A stretch of 12,093 nt of DNA from Sphingomonadales bacterium (GCA_020200935.1 JAIVHR010000172.1:1-12093); one strand, 5' to 3'; positions 1 to 8,342 are shown, counted from the first letter of the stretch. Program-made: numbers and translations. Notes: generated from the letters alone by a model not told the origin.

Positions 1-1
1 C

Positions 2-895
2 CGCGAGCCGATCGTGATCGACAATGTGCCGCGGCTGGTGCCGGGCTGGACCGACCCGATCGTCATCGGCCGCCACGCCTTCGGCGACCAATATCGCGCG
101 ACCGACATTATCGTTCCCGGTCCCGGCAAGCTGCGGCTGATATTCGAGGGCGATGACGGCTCGGTTCAGGACGAGGAGGTGTTCCGCTTCCCCTCCCCCG
201 GCGTCGCCATGGCGATGTACAATCTCGACGACAGCATCCGCGATTTCGCACGTGCCAGCTTTAATTATGGCCTGCAGCGCGAATGGCCGGTCTACCTGTC
301 GACCAAGAACACCATCATGAAGAAATATGACGGCCGATTCAAAGATCTGTTCGAACAGATATTCGAGGAGGAGTTCAAGGCCGATTTCGACCGGGTCGGC
401 ATCGAATATCAGCACCGGCTGATCGACGACATGGTGGCGAGCGCGCTCAAATGGTCGGGAAAATTCGTCTGGGCCTGCAAGAATTACGACGGCGACGTTC
501 AATCGGACACCCTGGCGCAGGGCTTCGGCTCGCTTGGCCTGATGACATCGGTGCTGATGGCGCCCGACGGCAAGACGATCGAATCGGAGGCCGCCCACGG
601 CACCGTTACCCGCCATTATCGCATGCATCAGGAAGGCAAGGCGACCTCGACCAACCCGATCGCCTCGATCTTCGCCTGGACCGGCGGCCTCAAATATCGC
701 GGCAAGTTCGACGAGACGCCCGATGTGACGCGCTTCGCCGAGACGCTCGAGCGGGTTTGCGTGGAGACGGTCGAAGGCGGACAGATGACCAAGGATCTGG
801 CGATCCTGATCGGCCCCGAACAGGCCTGGCTGACGAGCGAACAATTCTTCGCGGCAATCGTCGACAATCTCGAAACCGAGATGGGGAACTGGTAG
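2..895 (+). CDS. icd: NADP-dependent isocitrate dehydrogenase, 3' part (5' end outside window)
   Basis: Oxidative decarboxylation of isocitrate to 2-oxoglutarate with NADP+ in the TCA cycle; cytoplasmic, homodimeric eukaryote-like type. The frame is open from base 2 and encodes 297 residues beginning [16 protein letters not shown]. The family is usually about 405 residues, so roughly 108 N-terminal residues lie to the left. The GTG at 14 is internal and not the true start. Visible motifs are [12 protein letters not shown] (substrate-site region), the metal-binding stretch [10 protein letters not shown] (about residue 158 of the fragment), and [10 protein letters not shown] followed by [14 protein letters not shown], the NADP-binding and active-site region. 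The C-terminus is complete, ending LETEMGNW with TAG at 893-895. The next gene converges on it, separated by a palindromic repeat. Identity is very secure; only the missing 5' end limits the entry. Confidence 0.96.
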   Translation, partial: REPIVIDNVPRLVPGWTDPIVIGRHAFGDQYRATDIIVPGPGKLRLIFEGDDGSVQDEEVFRFPSPGVAMAMYNLDDSIRDFARASFNYGLQREWPVYLSTKNTIMKKYDGRFKDLFEQIFEEEFKADFDRVGIEYQHRLIDDMVASALKWSGKFVWACKNYDGDVQSDTLAQGFGSLGLMTSVLMAPDGKTIESEAAHGTVTRHYRMHQEGKATSTNPIASIFAWTGGLKYRGKFDETPDVTRFAETLERVCVETVEGGQMTKDLAILIGPEQAWLTSEQFFAAIVDNLETEMGNW

Positions 896-904
896 TAGCC
901 CGTA

Positions 905-967
905 CTCCTGCGCAGGCAGGAGCTTAGAGCCGCCAGGCAATTCGCTTGCAGCTCTAAGCTCCTGCCT
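905..967. repeat. Palindromic repeat / hairpin between icd and the monooxygenase gene
   Basis: Bases 914-930 and 951-967 are perfect reverse complements (17 bp, AGGCAGGAGCTTAGAGC). The 20-nt loop contains a smaller hairpin, GCAA 937-940 with TTGC 946-949. An additional upstream arm, CTCCTGC at 905-911, can instead pair with GCAGGAG at 916-922 (7 bp, 4-nt loop), so two exclusive folds are possible. Neither side has a T tract, so it is not a classical intrinsic terminator, though it may end or protect both convergent transcripts. Read as protein, the left arm gives TPAQAGA, a string I recall from spurious sphingomonad proteins, which suggests a dispersed repeat. The right arm overlaps the last codons and stop of the minus-strand gene. 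Confidence 0.8.
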
Positions 968-2198
968 CCTCAAGAGCACAGTCGGGCGACTCCACTCTTT
1001 CCCGCCCGAAACCGAGCCCGATGATGCGCGCCGGGATGCGCTGGAGCAGCGGCACCCGGTCGATCAGCCTCAGCGCCAGCGGAGGCTTTTCGAGTTCGCT
1101 CTCGCCCGAAAGCAGCGGCGCGATCAAATTGTCCTGGGCGAGTTTCTGCAGCCGCTGCATCCGCACTGTCGGCTTCCATCGCCGCGCCTGCACCTTTTCG
1201 AGCAGCGGATCGGCCGCTTCGCGGCGCGCCATCGGGCCGGCCAGCACATTCGCGGCCGCCACTGCATCCTGGACAGCGAGATTGATGCCGACTCCGCCGA
1301 TCGGCGACATGGCGTGGGCGGCGTCGCCGATCGCCAGCAATCCGGGCCGGTGCCAGCGCGTCAGCCGATCGAGCGCGACCGACAGCAGTTTGACGTCGTT
1401 CCAGCTTGTAATCGCGCCGACCCCTTCGGCGAAGTCGGGCACGATCCGCACCAGCTCGCTTCGGAAGGCATCGATGCCGCGCTCCTTGACCCGGTCGCCG
1501 GTGCCCTTGGCGAAGACATAGGCGCATTGCCAATAATCGCCGCGGTCGATGATCGCGAGAATATGGCCCTGTTCGAATACGCCGAAAGTGCGGTTCTCGC
1601 CTTCGCGCCGTTTGGCGACACGGAACCAGAAAACGTCCATCGGCGCGCCAATGCCTTCGAGCGGGAGTTTCGCGGCGTCGCGCAGCACCGATCGACGACC
1701 GTCGGCCGCAATGACGAGATGGGCGCCGATGCGCTCGCCATCGGCGAGATCGACGCCGCAAACGCGTCCTTCCCCGTCGGTCGCGACGCCCTTCGCTTCG
1801 CATTCCATCCGCAGACTGAAGCCGGCATAGGTCCGGGCCCGATCGGCGATGAAATCGAGCAGGTCCCATTGCGGCATCATCGCGATGAACGGCGCGGCGA
1901 CCGACAGATGGGAAAAATCGGCAACATTAAGGTATCTGCCGGCTACCCGGGCGCGAATTCGCTCGACCTTGTCATGCGGCAGCGCCAGCACATCGTCGAG
2001 CAAACCCAACTGGGCGAATATTTCAAGCGTCGAGGGATGCACGGTATCGCCGCGAAAATCGCGCAGAAAATCGGCATGCTTCTCGAGCACCGTCACCGCA
2101 ACGCCGGCACGCGCGAAGAGCAGCCCGGCCATCAGCCCGGCCGGCCCGCCGCCGACGATCACCAGTTTCGAAAAATTATCGGCCATTGCCGCTGACAT
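954..2198 (-). CDS. FAD-dependent monooxygenase / oxidoreductase (PHBH fold, UbiH-like)
   Basis: A 414-residue class A flavoprotein monooxygenase-type protein, PF01494-like; substrate unknown. The N-terminal Rossmann dinucleotide motif is GGGPAG at residues 16-21 with the ribose-binding acid E39. A family-typical RGDTVHPSTLE stretch follows at 49-59. The DG motif is AADGRRS (164-170) and the GD motif is GDAAHAMSPIGGVGINLAVQDA (291-312), which binds the FAD pyrophosphate and ribityl chain. No transmembrane segment or signal peptide is obvious. The start may be ATG 2198 or ATG 2186 (MADNFSK); neither has a clear Shine-Dalgarno sequence. The 3' end is unusual: the last residues (EEAGA) and stop TAG 954-956 lie inside the arm of the palindromic repeat, so the repeat may have trimmed or extended the original C-terminus. 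It diverges from the antiporter gene by 29 bp. Family is certain; ubiquinone hydroxylase versus another hydroxylase cannot be decided here. Confidence 0.88.
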   Translation of the reverse strand: MSAAMADNFSKLVIVGGGPAGLMAGLLFARAGVAVTVLEKHADFLRDFRGDTVHPSTLEIFAQLGLLDDVLALPHDKVERIRARVAGRYLNVADFSHLSVAAPFIAMMPQWDLLDFIADRARTYAGFSLRMECEAKGVATDGEGRVCGVDLADGERIGAHLVIAADGRRSVLRDAAKLPLEGIGAPMDVFWFRVAKRREGENRTFGVFEQGHILAIIDRGDYWQCAYVFAKGTGDRVKERGIDAFRSELVRIVPDFAEGVGAITSWNDVKLLSVALDRLTRWHRPGLLAIGDAAHAMSPIGGVGINLAVQDAVAAANVLAGPMARREAADPLLEKVQARRWKPTVRMQRLQKLAQDNLIAPLLSGESELEKPPLALRLIDRVPLLQRIPARIIGLGFGRERVESPDCALEEAGA

Positions 2199-2221
2199 TT
2201 ACGCCCGACTGCCACTAGAAG
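2192..2221 (+). promoter_or_regulatory. Candidate promoter of the antiporter gene, possibly leaderless
   Basis: CTGACA at 2192-2197 (5 of 6 to TTGACA) is followed after 18 bp by TAGAAG at 2216-2221 (4 of 6 to TATAAT). Initiation about seven bases after the -10 element falls at or next to the ATG at 2228, giving little or no 5' leader. This would agree with the lack of a good Shine-Dalgarno sequence. The -35 element sits inside the first codons of the divergent monooxygenase gene. Motif matches are modest and this is inference. Confidence 0.3.
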
Positions 2222-2227
2222 CGAGCC

Positions 2228-3934
2228 ATGCATGGCGGATTTGAATCGACGGGCCTGTCCGACGCGCTGGTGATCCTCGGCGCGGCCGGGCTCGTCATTC
2301 CGCTGTTCGCGCGCTTCCGGATCACGCCGATCATCGGCTTCATCCTGGTCGGTGTGCTCGCCGGACCGGCGGGTCTCGGTTCGCTGACCGATCGCGCGCC
2401 GTGGCTCTATTATGTGACGATCACCGAGCCCGAAGCGGTCGAGCCCTTCGCCGAACTGGGCATCATCCTGCTGCTCTTCTCGATCGGCCTCGAACTGTCG
2501 GTCAAGCGGCTTTGGGCGATGCGCGGGGTTGTCTTCGGAATCGGCGCGGCCGAATTGCTGATCAGCGGGTTTATCATCGCGGGCGCGCTCTTTGCCCTTA
2601 ACCAGGGAGCGATCGGCGCCCTCGGGCTCGGATTGGCGCTGGCACTTTCCTCGACGGCGCTGGTGCTGCCGATCTCGGGCACCAAATCGGCGGTCGGGCG
2701 GGCCGCACTCGGCATGCTGCTGTTCGAGGATGTGGCGATCGTGCCGATCATCTTCTTCCTCGGCGCGATGGGGCCGGCGGCGGCCAATGGTGGATTCGCC
2801 GGGCTCAGCCAGACGCTGCTCTTCGGAGTGGCGACGGTTGCCGCGATGGTGGTCGGCGGCCGCTATCTGTTGCCGCGCATCTTCGCGCAGGCCGCGCGCA
2901 CCAAGAGCTCGGAGGTGTTTCTCGCGGTCAGCCTGCTGACCGTCATCCTCGCCAGCCTTGCGACGACGGCCGTCGGCCTCTCGCCGATCGTCGGCGCGCT
3001 GGTCGCCGGGCTGCTGCTCGCCGAGACCGAATATCGCAGCGAAGTCGAGGTCATCACCGCGCCCTTCACCGGCCTTGCGTTGGGCGTCTTCCTGATCACC
3101 GTCGGTATGAGCCTCGATCTCCGGCTGATTCTTGAAAACTGGGTGTCGCTGACCCTCGCGGTTGTCGGCGTCATCGCTGTCAAAACCTGTGTCACGGCGC
3201 TGCTGCTCCGCATGTCCGGCGCGCGCCAGGCGACCGCTATCGAATCGGGCCTGCTGATGGCCTCGCCGTCCGAAACCACGCTGATCGTGCTCGCCGCGGC
3301 GCTGGCCGCGCAGCTCATCCAGCCCTCCACCGCCGCTTTCTGGCAGACCGTGACGGCGATCGGGTTGACCATCACGCCGCTGCTCGCCAAGGCCGGGCGG
3401 GCGGTCGCGCTCCGGGTCGAGATGCGCGAATACAAGATCGAGCTGCCCGAAGAGCTCGAGATCGAAGACCGCGCGATCGTTGTCGGGCTGGGACGCGTCG
3501 GCCGGCTCGTCGCCGACATGCTGACCCGGCACGACCAGCCCTTCGTGGCTATCGATTCGGACATCGACACCGTGGCGCATGGCCGGCGCGAAGGCATCCC
3601 GACCATCTATGGCGATGTGTCGCATGCCGATTTTCTTGCGCATCTCGACATGGAACAGGCGAGCGCGCTGATCCTGACGATGGACGATCCTGTGGCGCTG
3701 GTGAACCTCACCCGGCGGGCGCGCGCCGCCTATCCCGAGCTGACGATCATCGCGCGCGCCCGCGATCCCGATCATGCGGCCGCACTTTATCGCGCCGGCG
3801 CCACCGACGCGGTACCCGAAACGGTCGAATCCTCGCAACGCGAGGAATTGCGCAAGGCAATCCTCGCCGATAGCGGCGGCGTCGAACGCCGCCCCGTGCT
3901 CGTCCCCAAACGGCTGCGCGATATCGAAGGCTAG
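2228..3934 (+). CDS. KefB-type monovalent cation:proton antiporter (CPA2) with RCK/TrkA-N domain
   Basis: A 568-residue inner-membrane antiporter, probably exchanging K+ or Na+ for protons. Residues about 10-395 form the Na+/H+-exchanger domain with some twelve hydrophobic segments. Family landmarks are [15 protein letters not shown] (76-90), SSTALVLP (141-148), the conserved acid in FEDVAIVPI (D168) and [14 protein letters not shown] (285-298), close to the matching Kef stretches. A cytoplasmic RCK N-terminal (TrkA-N) domain follows from about 415 to 535, with the nucleotide motif GLGRVG (420-425) and AIDSD (441-445). No full TrkA-C domain follows, as in Kef proteins. ATG 2228 is chosen because it precedes the first membrane segment at a normal length; the upstream GAAGCGAG is a weak ribosome site. 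Stop TAG 3932-3934 overlaps the alaS stop. Whether it is glutathione-gated like KefB/KefC cannot be told, although a GST-like gene lies nearby on the other strand. Confidence 0.92.
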   Translation: MHGGFESTGLSDALVILGAAGLVIPLFARFRITPIIGFILVGVLAGPAGLGSLTDRAPWLYYVTITEPEAVEPFAELGIILLLFSIGLELSVKRLWAMRGVVFGIGAAELLISGFIIAGALFALNQGAIGALGLGLALALSSTALVLPISGTKSAVGRAALGMLLFEDVAIVPIIFFLGAMGPAAANGGFAGLSQTLLFGVATVAAMVVGGRYLLPRIFAQAARTKSSEVFLAVSLLTVILASLATTAVGLSPIVGALVAGLLLAETEYRSEVEVITAPFTGLALGVFLITVGMSLDLRLILENWVSLTLAVVGVIAVKTCVTALLLRMSGARQATAIESGLLMASPSETTLIVLAAALAAQLIQPSTAAFWQTVTAIGLTITPLLAKAGRAVALRVEMREYKIELPEELEIEDRAIVVGLGRVGRLVADMLTRHDQPFVAIDSDIDTVAHGRREGIPTIYGDVSHADFLAHLDMEQASALILTMDDPVALVNLTRRARAAYPELTIIARARDPDHAAALYRAGATDAVPETVESSQREELRKAILADSGGVERRPVLVPKRLRDIEG

Positions 3935-6588
3935 GCCGCCACCGCCTCGAGCCGGCGGCGCAGCGCATCGAGCGCAGCCTCGGCCTTGCCGCCGTCGGGC
4001 CCGCCGCCCTGCGCCATATCGGGGCGGCCGCCGCCCCCCTTGCCGCCCAGCGCCTCGACCGCCGCGCGCACAAGCTCGACGGCATCGAGATCACCGGTCA
4101 GATCGTCGGTGACGCCGACGGCAACGCTCGCCCGTCCGTCATTGACCGCGACGAAGGCAACGACGCCCGAGCCGAGCTTCGACTTCGCCTCGTCGATCAT
4201 GCCGCGTAGCGCCTTGGGCTCGACGCCGTCGAGCACGCGGCCGATGAAATCGGTGCCGCCGAGCGTTTCACTTGTCTCCGCCTCGGCGCCGGCCGCGCCG
4301 CCGCCCAGCGCCAGCGTCTTCTTGGCCTCGGCGAGCTCGCGCTCGAGCCGCTTGCGCTCTTCGACCAGCGCGGCGATCCGGCCCGGCAATTCGTCGGGCG
4401 ACGACTTGAGCGCGCCGGCCGCTTCGAGCAGCTGCGCTTCACGCCGCCGGTACCATTGCCGAGCGGCCTCGCCGGTCAGCGCCTCGATCCGCCGGACGCC
4501 CGAGGAGACCGCGCTCTCGGAGGTGATGACGAAGAGCCCGATATCGCCGAGCGCATCGACATGCGTGCCGCCGCACAATTCGACCGAATAGTCGCCGGCA
4601 TCGCCCGCGCCCATCGAGAGCACGCGCACCTCCTCGCCATATTTCTCGCCGAACAACGCCAGCGCACCGGCTTCGACCGCCTCGTCGGGGGTCATCAACC
4701 GCGTCGAGACCGGTGCGTTGCCGCGGATCTGCGCGTTGACGTCGGCTTCGAGGGTGGCGAGCTCCTCGGCGCTCAGCGCGTTGGGGTGCGAAAAATCGAA
4801 GCGCAGCCGGTCTTCGGCGACGAGGCTGCCCTTTTGCGTCACATGGTCGCCGAGCCGGCGGCGGAGCGCGGCATGCAGCAGGTGAGTCGCGCTGTGATTG
4901 GCGCGCAACCGTGCGCGGCGCTCGGAATCGATCGCGAGGTGGACGGTCTCGTTTACACCCAGGGCGCCGGAAACGACCTTGCCGTGATGGGCGTGCAGCC
5001 GCCCCAGCGGTTTGGACGTATCCTCAACCTCGATCCGCAAACCGTTGGTATCGCTAATGATACCTGTATCGCCCATCTGGCCGCCGCTCTCGCCGTAAAA
5101 GGGCGTCTGGTTGGTGACGACGATCACCTCGTCGCCTTCGCTCGCCTTCTCGACCTGCGCGCCGTCGCGGACGAGCGCGACGACCTGGCCCTCGCCTTCG
5201 TCCGACGTGTAACCGGTGAATTCGGTGCCGCCATGGGCTTCGGCAATGTCGAACCAGACATCCTCGGACGCCGTATCGCCCGACCCCTTCCAGGCCGCGC
5301 GCGCCGCCTTTTTCTGTTCTTCCATCGCAGCATCGAAGCCGGCGCGGTCGACGCCGAAGCCGAGGCTGCGCAGGGCATCCTCGGTCAGATCGTAGGGAAA
5401 GCCGAAAGTGTCGTAGAGCCTGAAGGCGGTTTCGCCGGACAGAATGTCGCCTTGGCTCATATCCGCCGTCGCCTCATCGAGCAGGCCGAGCCCCTTGTCG
5501 AGCGTCCGTCGGAAGCGCATCTCCTCGGCTTTCAGCGTCTCCTCGACCAATGGCTGGGCGCGGACGAGGTCGGGCCAGGCGCCGCCCATCTCGGCGACCA
5601 GCGCGGGTACCAGCCTGTGCATCAGCGGCTGCTCGGCGCCGAGCAGATGGGCATGGCGCATCGCGCGGCGCATGATCCGTCGCAGCACATAGCCCCTGCC
5701 CTCATTCGCCGGCAGCACGCCGTCGGCGATCAGGAAGCTGGTCGAGCGCAGGTGGTCGGCGATCACCCTGTGCGACGTCATGGCGTCACCCTTGGCCGGG
5801 CGATCGGTCAGCTCGGCGCTTTCGGCGATCAGCGCCCGGAACAGGTCGATCTCGTAATTGTCATGCGTGCCCTGCAGCACCGCGGCGACCCGCTCGAGCC
5901 CCAACCCCGTATCGATCGAGGGCCTGGGCAGATCGCGGACGATCTCGTTCGCCTCCTGCTCATGCTGCATGAAGACAAGGTTCCAGATCTCGACGAAACG
6001 GTCGCCATCCTCGTCCGGGCTGCCGGGCGGCCCGCCGGGTATGTGGTCGCCATGATCGAAAAAGATCTCCGAACACGGCCCGCACGGGCCAGTATCGCCC
6101 ATCGCCCAGAAATTATCCCTGGTCGCGATGCGGATGATCCGCTCCTCGGGCAGCCCCGAAATCTTCTTCCAGAGATCGAAGGCCTCGTCGTCGGTGTGGT
6201 AGACGGTCGCGGTCAGCCGCTCGGGGCTGATCTCCCATTCCTTCGTGATCAGCCGCCACGCCAGTTCGATCGCGCGTTCCTTGAAATAATCGCCGAAGGA
6301 GAAATTCCCCAGCATTTCGAAGAAGGTATGGTGCCGCGCCGTATAGCCGACATTGTCGAGATCGTTATGCTTGCCGCCGGCGCGGACGCATTTCTGCGCG
6401 CTCGTCGCGGTGCTGTAATCGCGGCTTTCGAGGCCGGTAAAGACATTCTTGAACGGCACCATGCCGGCATTGACGAACATCAAGGTGGGGTCGTTATGCG
6501 GCACCAGCGGCGCCGATGGCACGCGCGCATGCCCCTCGGCCTCGAAGAATTCGAGAAAGGAGCGCCGGATATCGTTGGTCGAGGTCAT
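3931..6588 (-). CDS. alaS: Alanyl-tRNA synthetase
   Basis: Charges tRNA-Ala with alanine and hydrolyses mischarged Ser- or Gly-tRNA-Ala. The 885 residues match the full family length. The class II catalytic core occupies about 1-240 ([30 protein letters not shown] at 67-96 region, then the [13 protein letters not shown] motif 3 at 228-240). The tRNA-recognition region spans about 245-460. The editing domain carries its zinc ligands: H565 and H569 in NHSATH, C672 and H676 in CGGTH. A short coiled coil (about 740-758) leads into the C-Ala domain, ending in the glycine-rich [16 protein letters not shown] (848-863). No key residue is missing. ATG 6588 gives the canonical N-terminus ([15 protein letters not shown]), although no strong Shine-Dalgarno precedes it. 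The stop (CTA on the plus strand, 3931-3933) is interlocked with that of the antiporter gene. A GST gene lies upstream on the same strand, 206 bp away. Confidence 0.98.
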   Translation of the reverse strand: MTSTNDIRRSFLEFFEAEGHARVPSAPLVPHNDPTLMFVNAGMVPFKNVFTGLESRDYSTATSAQKCVRAGGKHNDLDNVGYTARHHTFFEMLGNFSFGDYFKERAIELAWRLITKEWEISPERLTATVYHTDDEAFDLWKKISGLPEERIIRIATRDNFWAMGDTGPCGPCSEIFFDHGDHIPGGPPGSPDEDGDRFVEIWNLVFMQHEQEANEIVRDLPRPSIDTGLGLERVAAVLQGTHDNYEIDLFRALIAESAELTDRPAKGDAMTSHRVIADHLRSTSFLIADGVLPANEGRGYVLRRIMRRAMRHAHLLGAEQPLMHRLVPALVAEMGGAWPDLVRAQPLVEETLKAEEMRFRRTLDKGLGLLDEATADMSQGDILSGETAFRLYDTFGFPYDLTEDALRSLGFGVDRAGFDAAMEEQKKAARAAWKGSGDTASEDVWFDIAEAHGGTEFTGYTSDEGEGQVVALVRDGAQVEKASEGDEVIVVTNQTPFYGESGGQMGDTGIISDTNGLRIEVEDTSKPLGRLHAHHGKVVSGALGVNETVHLAIDSERRARLRANHSATHLLHAALRRRLGDHVTQKGSLVAEDRLRFDFSHPNALSAEELATLEADVNAQIRGNAPVSTRLMTPDEAVEAGALALFGEKYGEEVRVLSMGAGDAGDYSVELCGGTHVDALGDIGLFVITSESAVSSGVRRIEALTGEAARQWYRRREAQLLEAAGALKSSPDELPGRIAALVEERKRLERELAEAKKTLALGGGAAGAEAETSETLGGTDFIGRVLDGVEPKALRGMIDEAKSKLGSGVVAFVAVNDGRASVAVGVTDDLTGDLDAVELVRAAVEALGGKGGGGRPDMAQGGGPDGGKAEAALDALRRRLEAVAA

Positions 6589-6794
6589 GGCCGGGATGTA
6601 GGCGGACGGCGGGGCACGGGCAAGCGTGGGAACTTGCCACGGGAGGTGCGCTCGCCCTTCGACAGGCTCAGGACGAACGGAGGTTGGAAGTGCTGGCCTC
6701 GATGCTATCGGAACACCTTACCGCTCGGACGTGTCGCGCACCCCAGATTGACCGAATTACCCGGCTCCCGTCATTCGCATTGGGCGCGGAGCCT
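6589..6794. other. Intergenic region between GST gene and alaS
   Basis: This 206-bp gap lies upstream of alaS and downstream of the GST gene. Besides the repeat at 6653-6681 it contains a 6-bp inverted repeat GGCTCC 6763-6768 / GGAGCC 6788-6793 with a 19-nt spacer, just after the GST stop, without a following T tract. A 5-bp stem CGTGG 6625-6629 / CCACG 6637-6641 lies close to alaS. I see no convincing -35/-10 pair for alaS and no small gene. Confidence 0.5.
6653..6681. repeat. Sphingomonad interspersed repeat in the alaS upstream region
   Basis: The bases CCCTTCGACAGGCTCAGGACGAACGG (core 6655-6680) match a short sequence I recall as abundant in sphingomonad and related genomes. It typically shows up as the peptide PFDRLRTNG or PFDKLRANG in spurious proteins. 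The core has TTCG at 6658-6661 and CGAA at 6674-6677, which can form a short imperfect hairpin. It sits 65 bp upstream of the alaS start codon, inside what would be the alaS leader. Only one copy is present in this window, so the repeat call rests on memory, not on a second copy here. Confidence 0.65.
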
Positions 6795-7433
6795 TTAGGC
6801 AAAGGCATAATCGCCGCCGCGGTCGAGCGCGCGCTGCCAGGCGGGGCGGGCGTGGATCTTTTCGAGCCAGGCGAGAAGATGGGGATAGCGATCGTCGAGC
6901 CCGGCGCGCTGGCGGGCGGCTTCTAAAGGAAAGCTCATCATCACGTCGGCCGCGGTGAAGCTTTCGCCGGCGAACCAGGGGCGGCCCGCAATCTCGCCCT
7001 CGAGCCATTCGAGATGCTGCGCGAACATCGACAGCATCGGCTTTCTGGCCGGCTTGCCGAGCATGCCGAGGCGGTCGATGACGAGAATGGCGAGCAAGGG
7101 CGGCATCATCGAACCCTCGGCATAATGCAGGAATTGGCGGTAACGCAGCGCCTCCTCGACATGGCTCGGGGCGCCGAGCTCGCCGCCCGCCCTGGCGACC
7201 AGATATTCGACGATGGCGCCGGTCTCGATCAGCGTGCGCGGCCTCTCGGCATCTTCATCGACGATGACCGGCGACTTGCCGAGCGGGTGGACTTGCTTGA
7301 GCTCGGGCGGCGCGAGCATCGTGCTCTTGTCGCGCTCATAGCGGCGCACCGCGTAATCGAGGCCCAGTTCCTCGAGCAGCCAGAGAATCCGTTGCGACCG
7401 CGAATTTTCGAGATGGTGGACGGTGATCGTCAT
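6795..7433 (-). CDS. Glutathione S-transferase family protein
   Basis: A 212-residue cytosolic GST-like protein, likely conjugating glutathione to electrophiles or acting as a glutathione-dependent isomerase or peroxidase; substrate unknown. The thioredoxin-like N-terminal domain (1-80) has SRSQRILWLLEELG at 11-24, with a Ser in the usual catalytic position, the cis-proline loop HPLGKSPVI (49-57, P55) and ETGAIVEYL (70-78), which corresponds to the glutathione-binding ESGAI motif. The all-alpha C-terminal domain follows (about 88-205), with WFAGESFTAADVMMSFPL, the typical N-capping box helix. ATG 7433 is supported by AGGGG seven bases upstream (plus-strand 7440-7444). A possible -10 TAGGAT lies at 7455-7460 with only a poor -35. 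It sits between the lipoprotein gene and alaS, both on the same strand. Family assignment is firm; class is not. Confidence 0.92.
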   Translation of the reverse strand: MTITVHHLENSRSQRILWLLEELGLDYAVRRYERDKSTMLAPPELKQVHPLGKSPVIVDEDAERPRTLIETGAIVEYLVARAGGELGAPSHVEEALRYRQFLHYAEGSMMPPLLAILVIDRLGMLGKPARKPMLSMFAQHLEWLEGEIAGRPWFAGESFTAADVMMSFPLEAARQRAGLDDRYPHLLAWLEKIHARPAWQRALDRGGDYAFA

Positions 7434-7512
7434 TGGCGGCCCCTGTTTCGTTCGATCCTAGAACATTGGCGAATGGACGAAAAGCGCCTCGGGACAAAGA
7501 CAGGCCGGCGCA

Positions 7513-7529
7513 TGACGCACTCCACGTCA
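7513..7529. promoter_or_regulatory. Short inverted repeat upstream of the GST gene (possible operator)
   Basis: TGACG (7513-7517) and CGTCA (7525-7529) are exact inverted repeats separated by 7 bp. They lie about 80-97 bp upstream of the GST start and just after the lipoprotein terminator, where an upstream regulator site could sit. The arms are short and chance occurrence is possible. Confidence 0.2.
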
Positions 7530-7536
7530 AAAGGCG

Positions 7537-7569
7537 CGGGCAGGAAGATGCCGATCATCTTCCTGCCCG
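7537..7569 (-). terminator. Intrinsic terminator of the lipoprotein gene
   Basis: A perfect 14-bp stem (7537-7550 with 7556-7569, CGGGCAGGAAGATG) closes a 5-nt loop CCGAT. Read on the minus strand it is followed after a short CGCGCC by TTTT (7529-7532 region). It lies about 40 bp past the lipoprotein stop. On the plus strand the stem is followed by GCTTTATT, so weak bidirectional action is possible. Confidence 0.8.
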
Positions 7570-7577
7570 GCTTTATT

Positions 7578-7596
7578 GCCGCCGTCGCACGGCGGC
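7578..7596. other. Second hairpin downstream of the lipoprotein gene
   Basis: GCCGCCG (7578-7584) and CGGCGGC (7590-7596) form a 7-bp GC stem with loop TCGCA. It stands between the lipoprotein stop and the main terminator, so the transcript end would carry two tandem stems. No T tract of its own. Confidence 0.5.
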
Positions 7597-7609
7597 GCTG
7601 AATCTTTGC

Positions 7610-8125
7610 TCAGCTGCCTTCGGCCGTTCGCTCGACCAGGCCTTGCCCTTCGATGCCGTCGCGGACATCCTCGCCGACTTCGGCATTATGTTCGGCGACG
7701 GTCGCGATGAATTCCCCGTCTTCGTCGAGCAGGACAGCCTCTTCATCCGATCCCAGCGCCACGAGGCGAATATAAACCGGCCGCGGATAGAGGTGATTCG
7801 AAGCGCCGTTAGCCCCATCGACGACGGCACCGATGCCTCCACCGGCGATGATGTTGCCAAAGGTCGAACCGCCCAACCGGCTCTGAACATAGACGAATTC
7901 TGGCTGGTAACCCGCAAGGTCGAAGTCGACGCGCAGATCGTGGCCGCGCCGCATGCTGAATTCGCAAGGCGTGGTGCAGGTCTGTCCGGTCGATATCGCG
8001 ACCACCGCACCGTTTGGATCGGAAAGGAAGTCGACATCCTGATGCGTGCCGTTGAGGATCGTGGCGCAGCCGCCGGACGAAACGCCCATGGCCGCGACGA
8101 GCGACAAGGTGAGAAATCGGTTCAT
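7610..8125 (-). CDS. Putative PEGA-like lipoprotein
   Basis: A 171-residue probable envelope lipoprotein of unknown function. MNRF is followed by a hydrophobic stretch LTLSLVAAMGV and SSGGC, placing the lipidated cysteine at C20; the lipobox SGGC is non-ideal but the following ATILNGTHQ is a stretch I associate with PEGA-domain-like lipoproteins. Residues about 30-75 look like a PEGA-type beta repeat: PNGAVVAI, then TCTTPCEFSMRRG with C50 and C54, then DLAGYQPEFVYVQ. A glycine-rich segment FGNIIAGGGIGAVVDGANGA (89-108) follows, which may pack in the membrane, and an acidic C-terminal tail (125-171). ATG 8125 is the only sensible start; the upstream GGGGG is a poor ribosome site. It is flanked by the recA terminator upstream and its own terminator downstream, so it is probably monocistronic. 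Its separate control units between recA and alaS suggest it is an insertion in a commonly linked pair. Confidence 0.75.
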   Translation of the reverse strand: MNRFLTLSLVAAMGVSSGGCATILNGTHQDVDFLSDPNGAVVAISTGQTCTTPCEFSMRRGHDLRVDFDLAGYQPEFVYVQSRLGGSTFGNIIAGGGIGAVVDGANGASNHLYPRPVYIRLVALGSDEEAVLLDEDGEFIATVAEHNAEVGEDVRDGIEGQGLVERTAEGS

Positions 8126-8166
8126 TGGTAGGCCCCCGGATTTTTGGCAATTGAATCAATAGTGAA

Positions 8167-8203
8167 GACACAGCACCAAGCCCAAGCCCCGATGCTGTGT
8201 CAA
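8167..8203 (-). promoter_or_regulatory. Inverted repeat with TTGACA upstream of the lipoprotein gene (possible operator/-35)
   Basis: GACACAGCA (8167-8175) and TGCTGTGTC (8193-8201) are perfect 9-bp inverted repeats, 17 bp apart. The spacer carries a tandem AAGCCC AAGCCC. On the minus strand the upstream arm overlaps a perfect TTGACA (8198-8203), but no good -10 stands 16-18 bp downstream. It may be a repressor-type site or an mRNA stem, 42-78 bp upstream of the start codon. Confidence 0.35.
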
Positions 8204-8303
8204 CTTCTTTATGAACAAAGAACATGATAGGGACATTCGACAACGCGGTGTTGCGATCGCCCCTGACGGGACGCGAAAAGCGCGAAAATGCCGCAGAAAG
8301 AAC

Positions 8304-8333
8304 AAAGGGCCCGCCGTGCCGGGCGGACCCTTT
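8304..8333 (-). terminator. Intrinsic terminator of recA
   Basis: Stem AAAGGG (8304-8309) + CCGCC (8311-8315) pairs with GGCGG (8322-8326) + CCCTTT (8328-8333), with one internal mismatch and a 6-nt loop. Read on the minus strand it is followed by TTTGTTCTTTCTG, a T-rich run. It lies 44 bp past the recA stop. Confidence 0.8.
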
Positions 8334-8342
8334 GCCGGAATT

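Noticed and set aside
451..927. 158-codon plus-strand frame overlapping icd and ending in TPAQAGA
   Set aside because: It lies within icd in another frame and gains its stop from the palindromic repeat. It has no domain or ribosome site.
2159..3838. 559-codon open frame antisense to the antiporter gene
   Set aside because: It mirrors the antiporter over almost its whole length and is rich in R, D, Q, G and H, as expected for the complement of a high-GC membrane-protein gene. It shows no recognisable domain.
4456..6798. 780-codon open frame antisense to alaS
   Set aside because: alaS is unambiguous on the other strand. The antisense product is low-complexity and its end runs through the interspersed repeat ([10 protein letters not shown]).
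8213..8223. GAAC-N3-GAAC resembling an SOS box upstream of the lipoprotein gene
   Set aside because: The spacing is 3 bp rather than the 7 bp required for an alphaproteobacterial LexA site.
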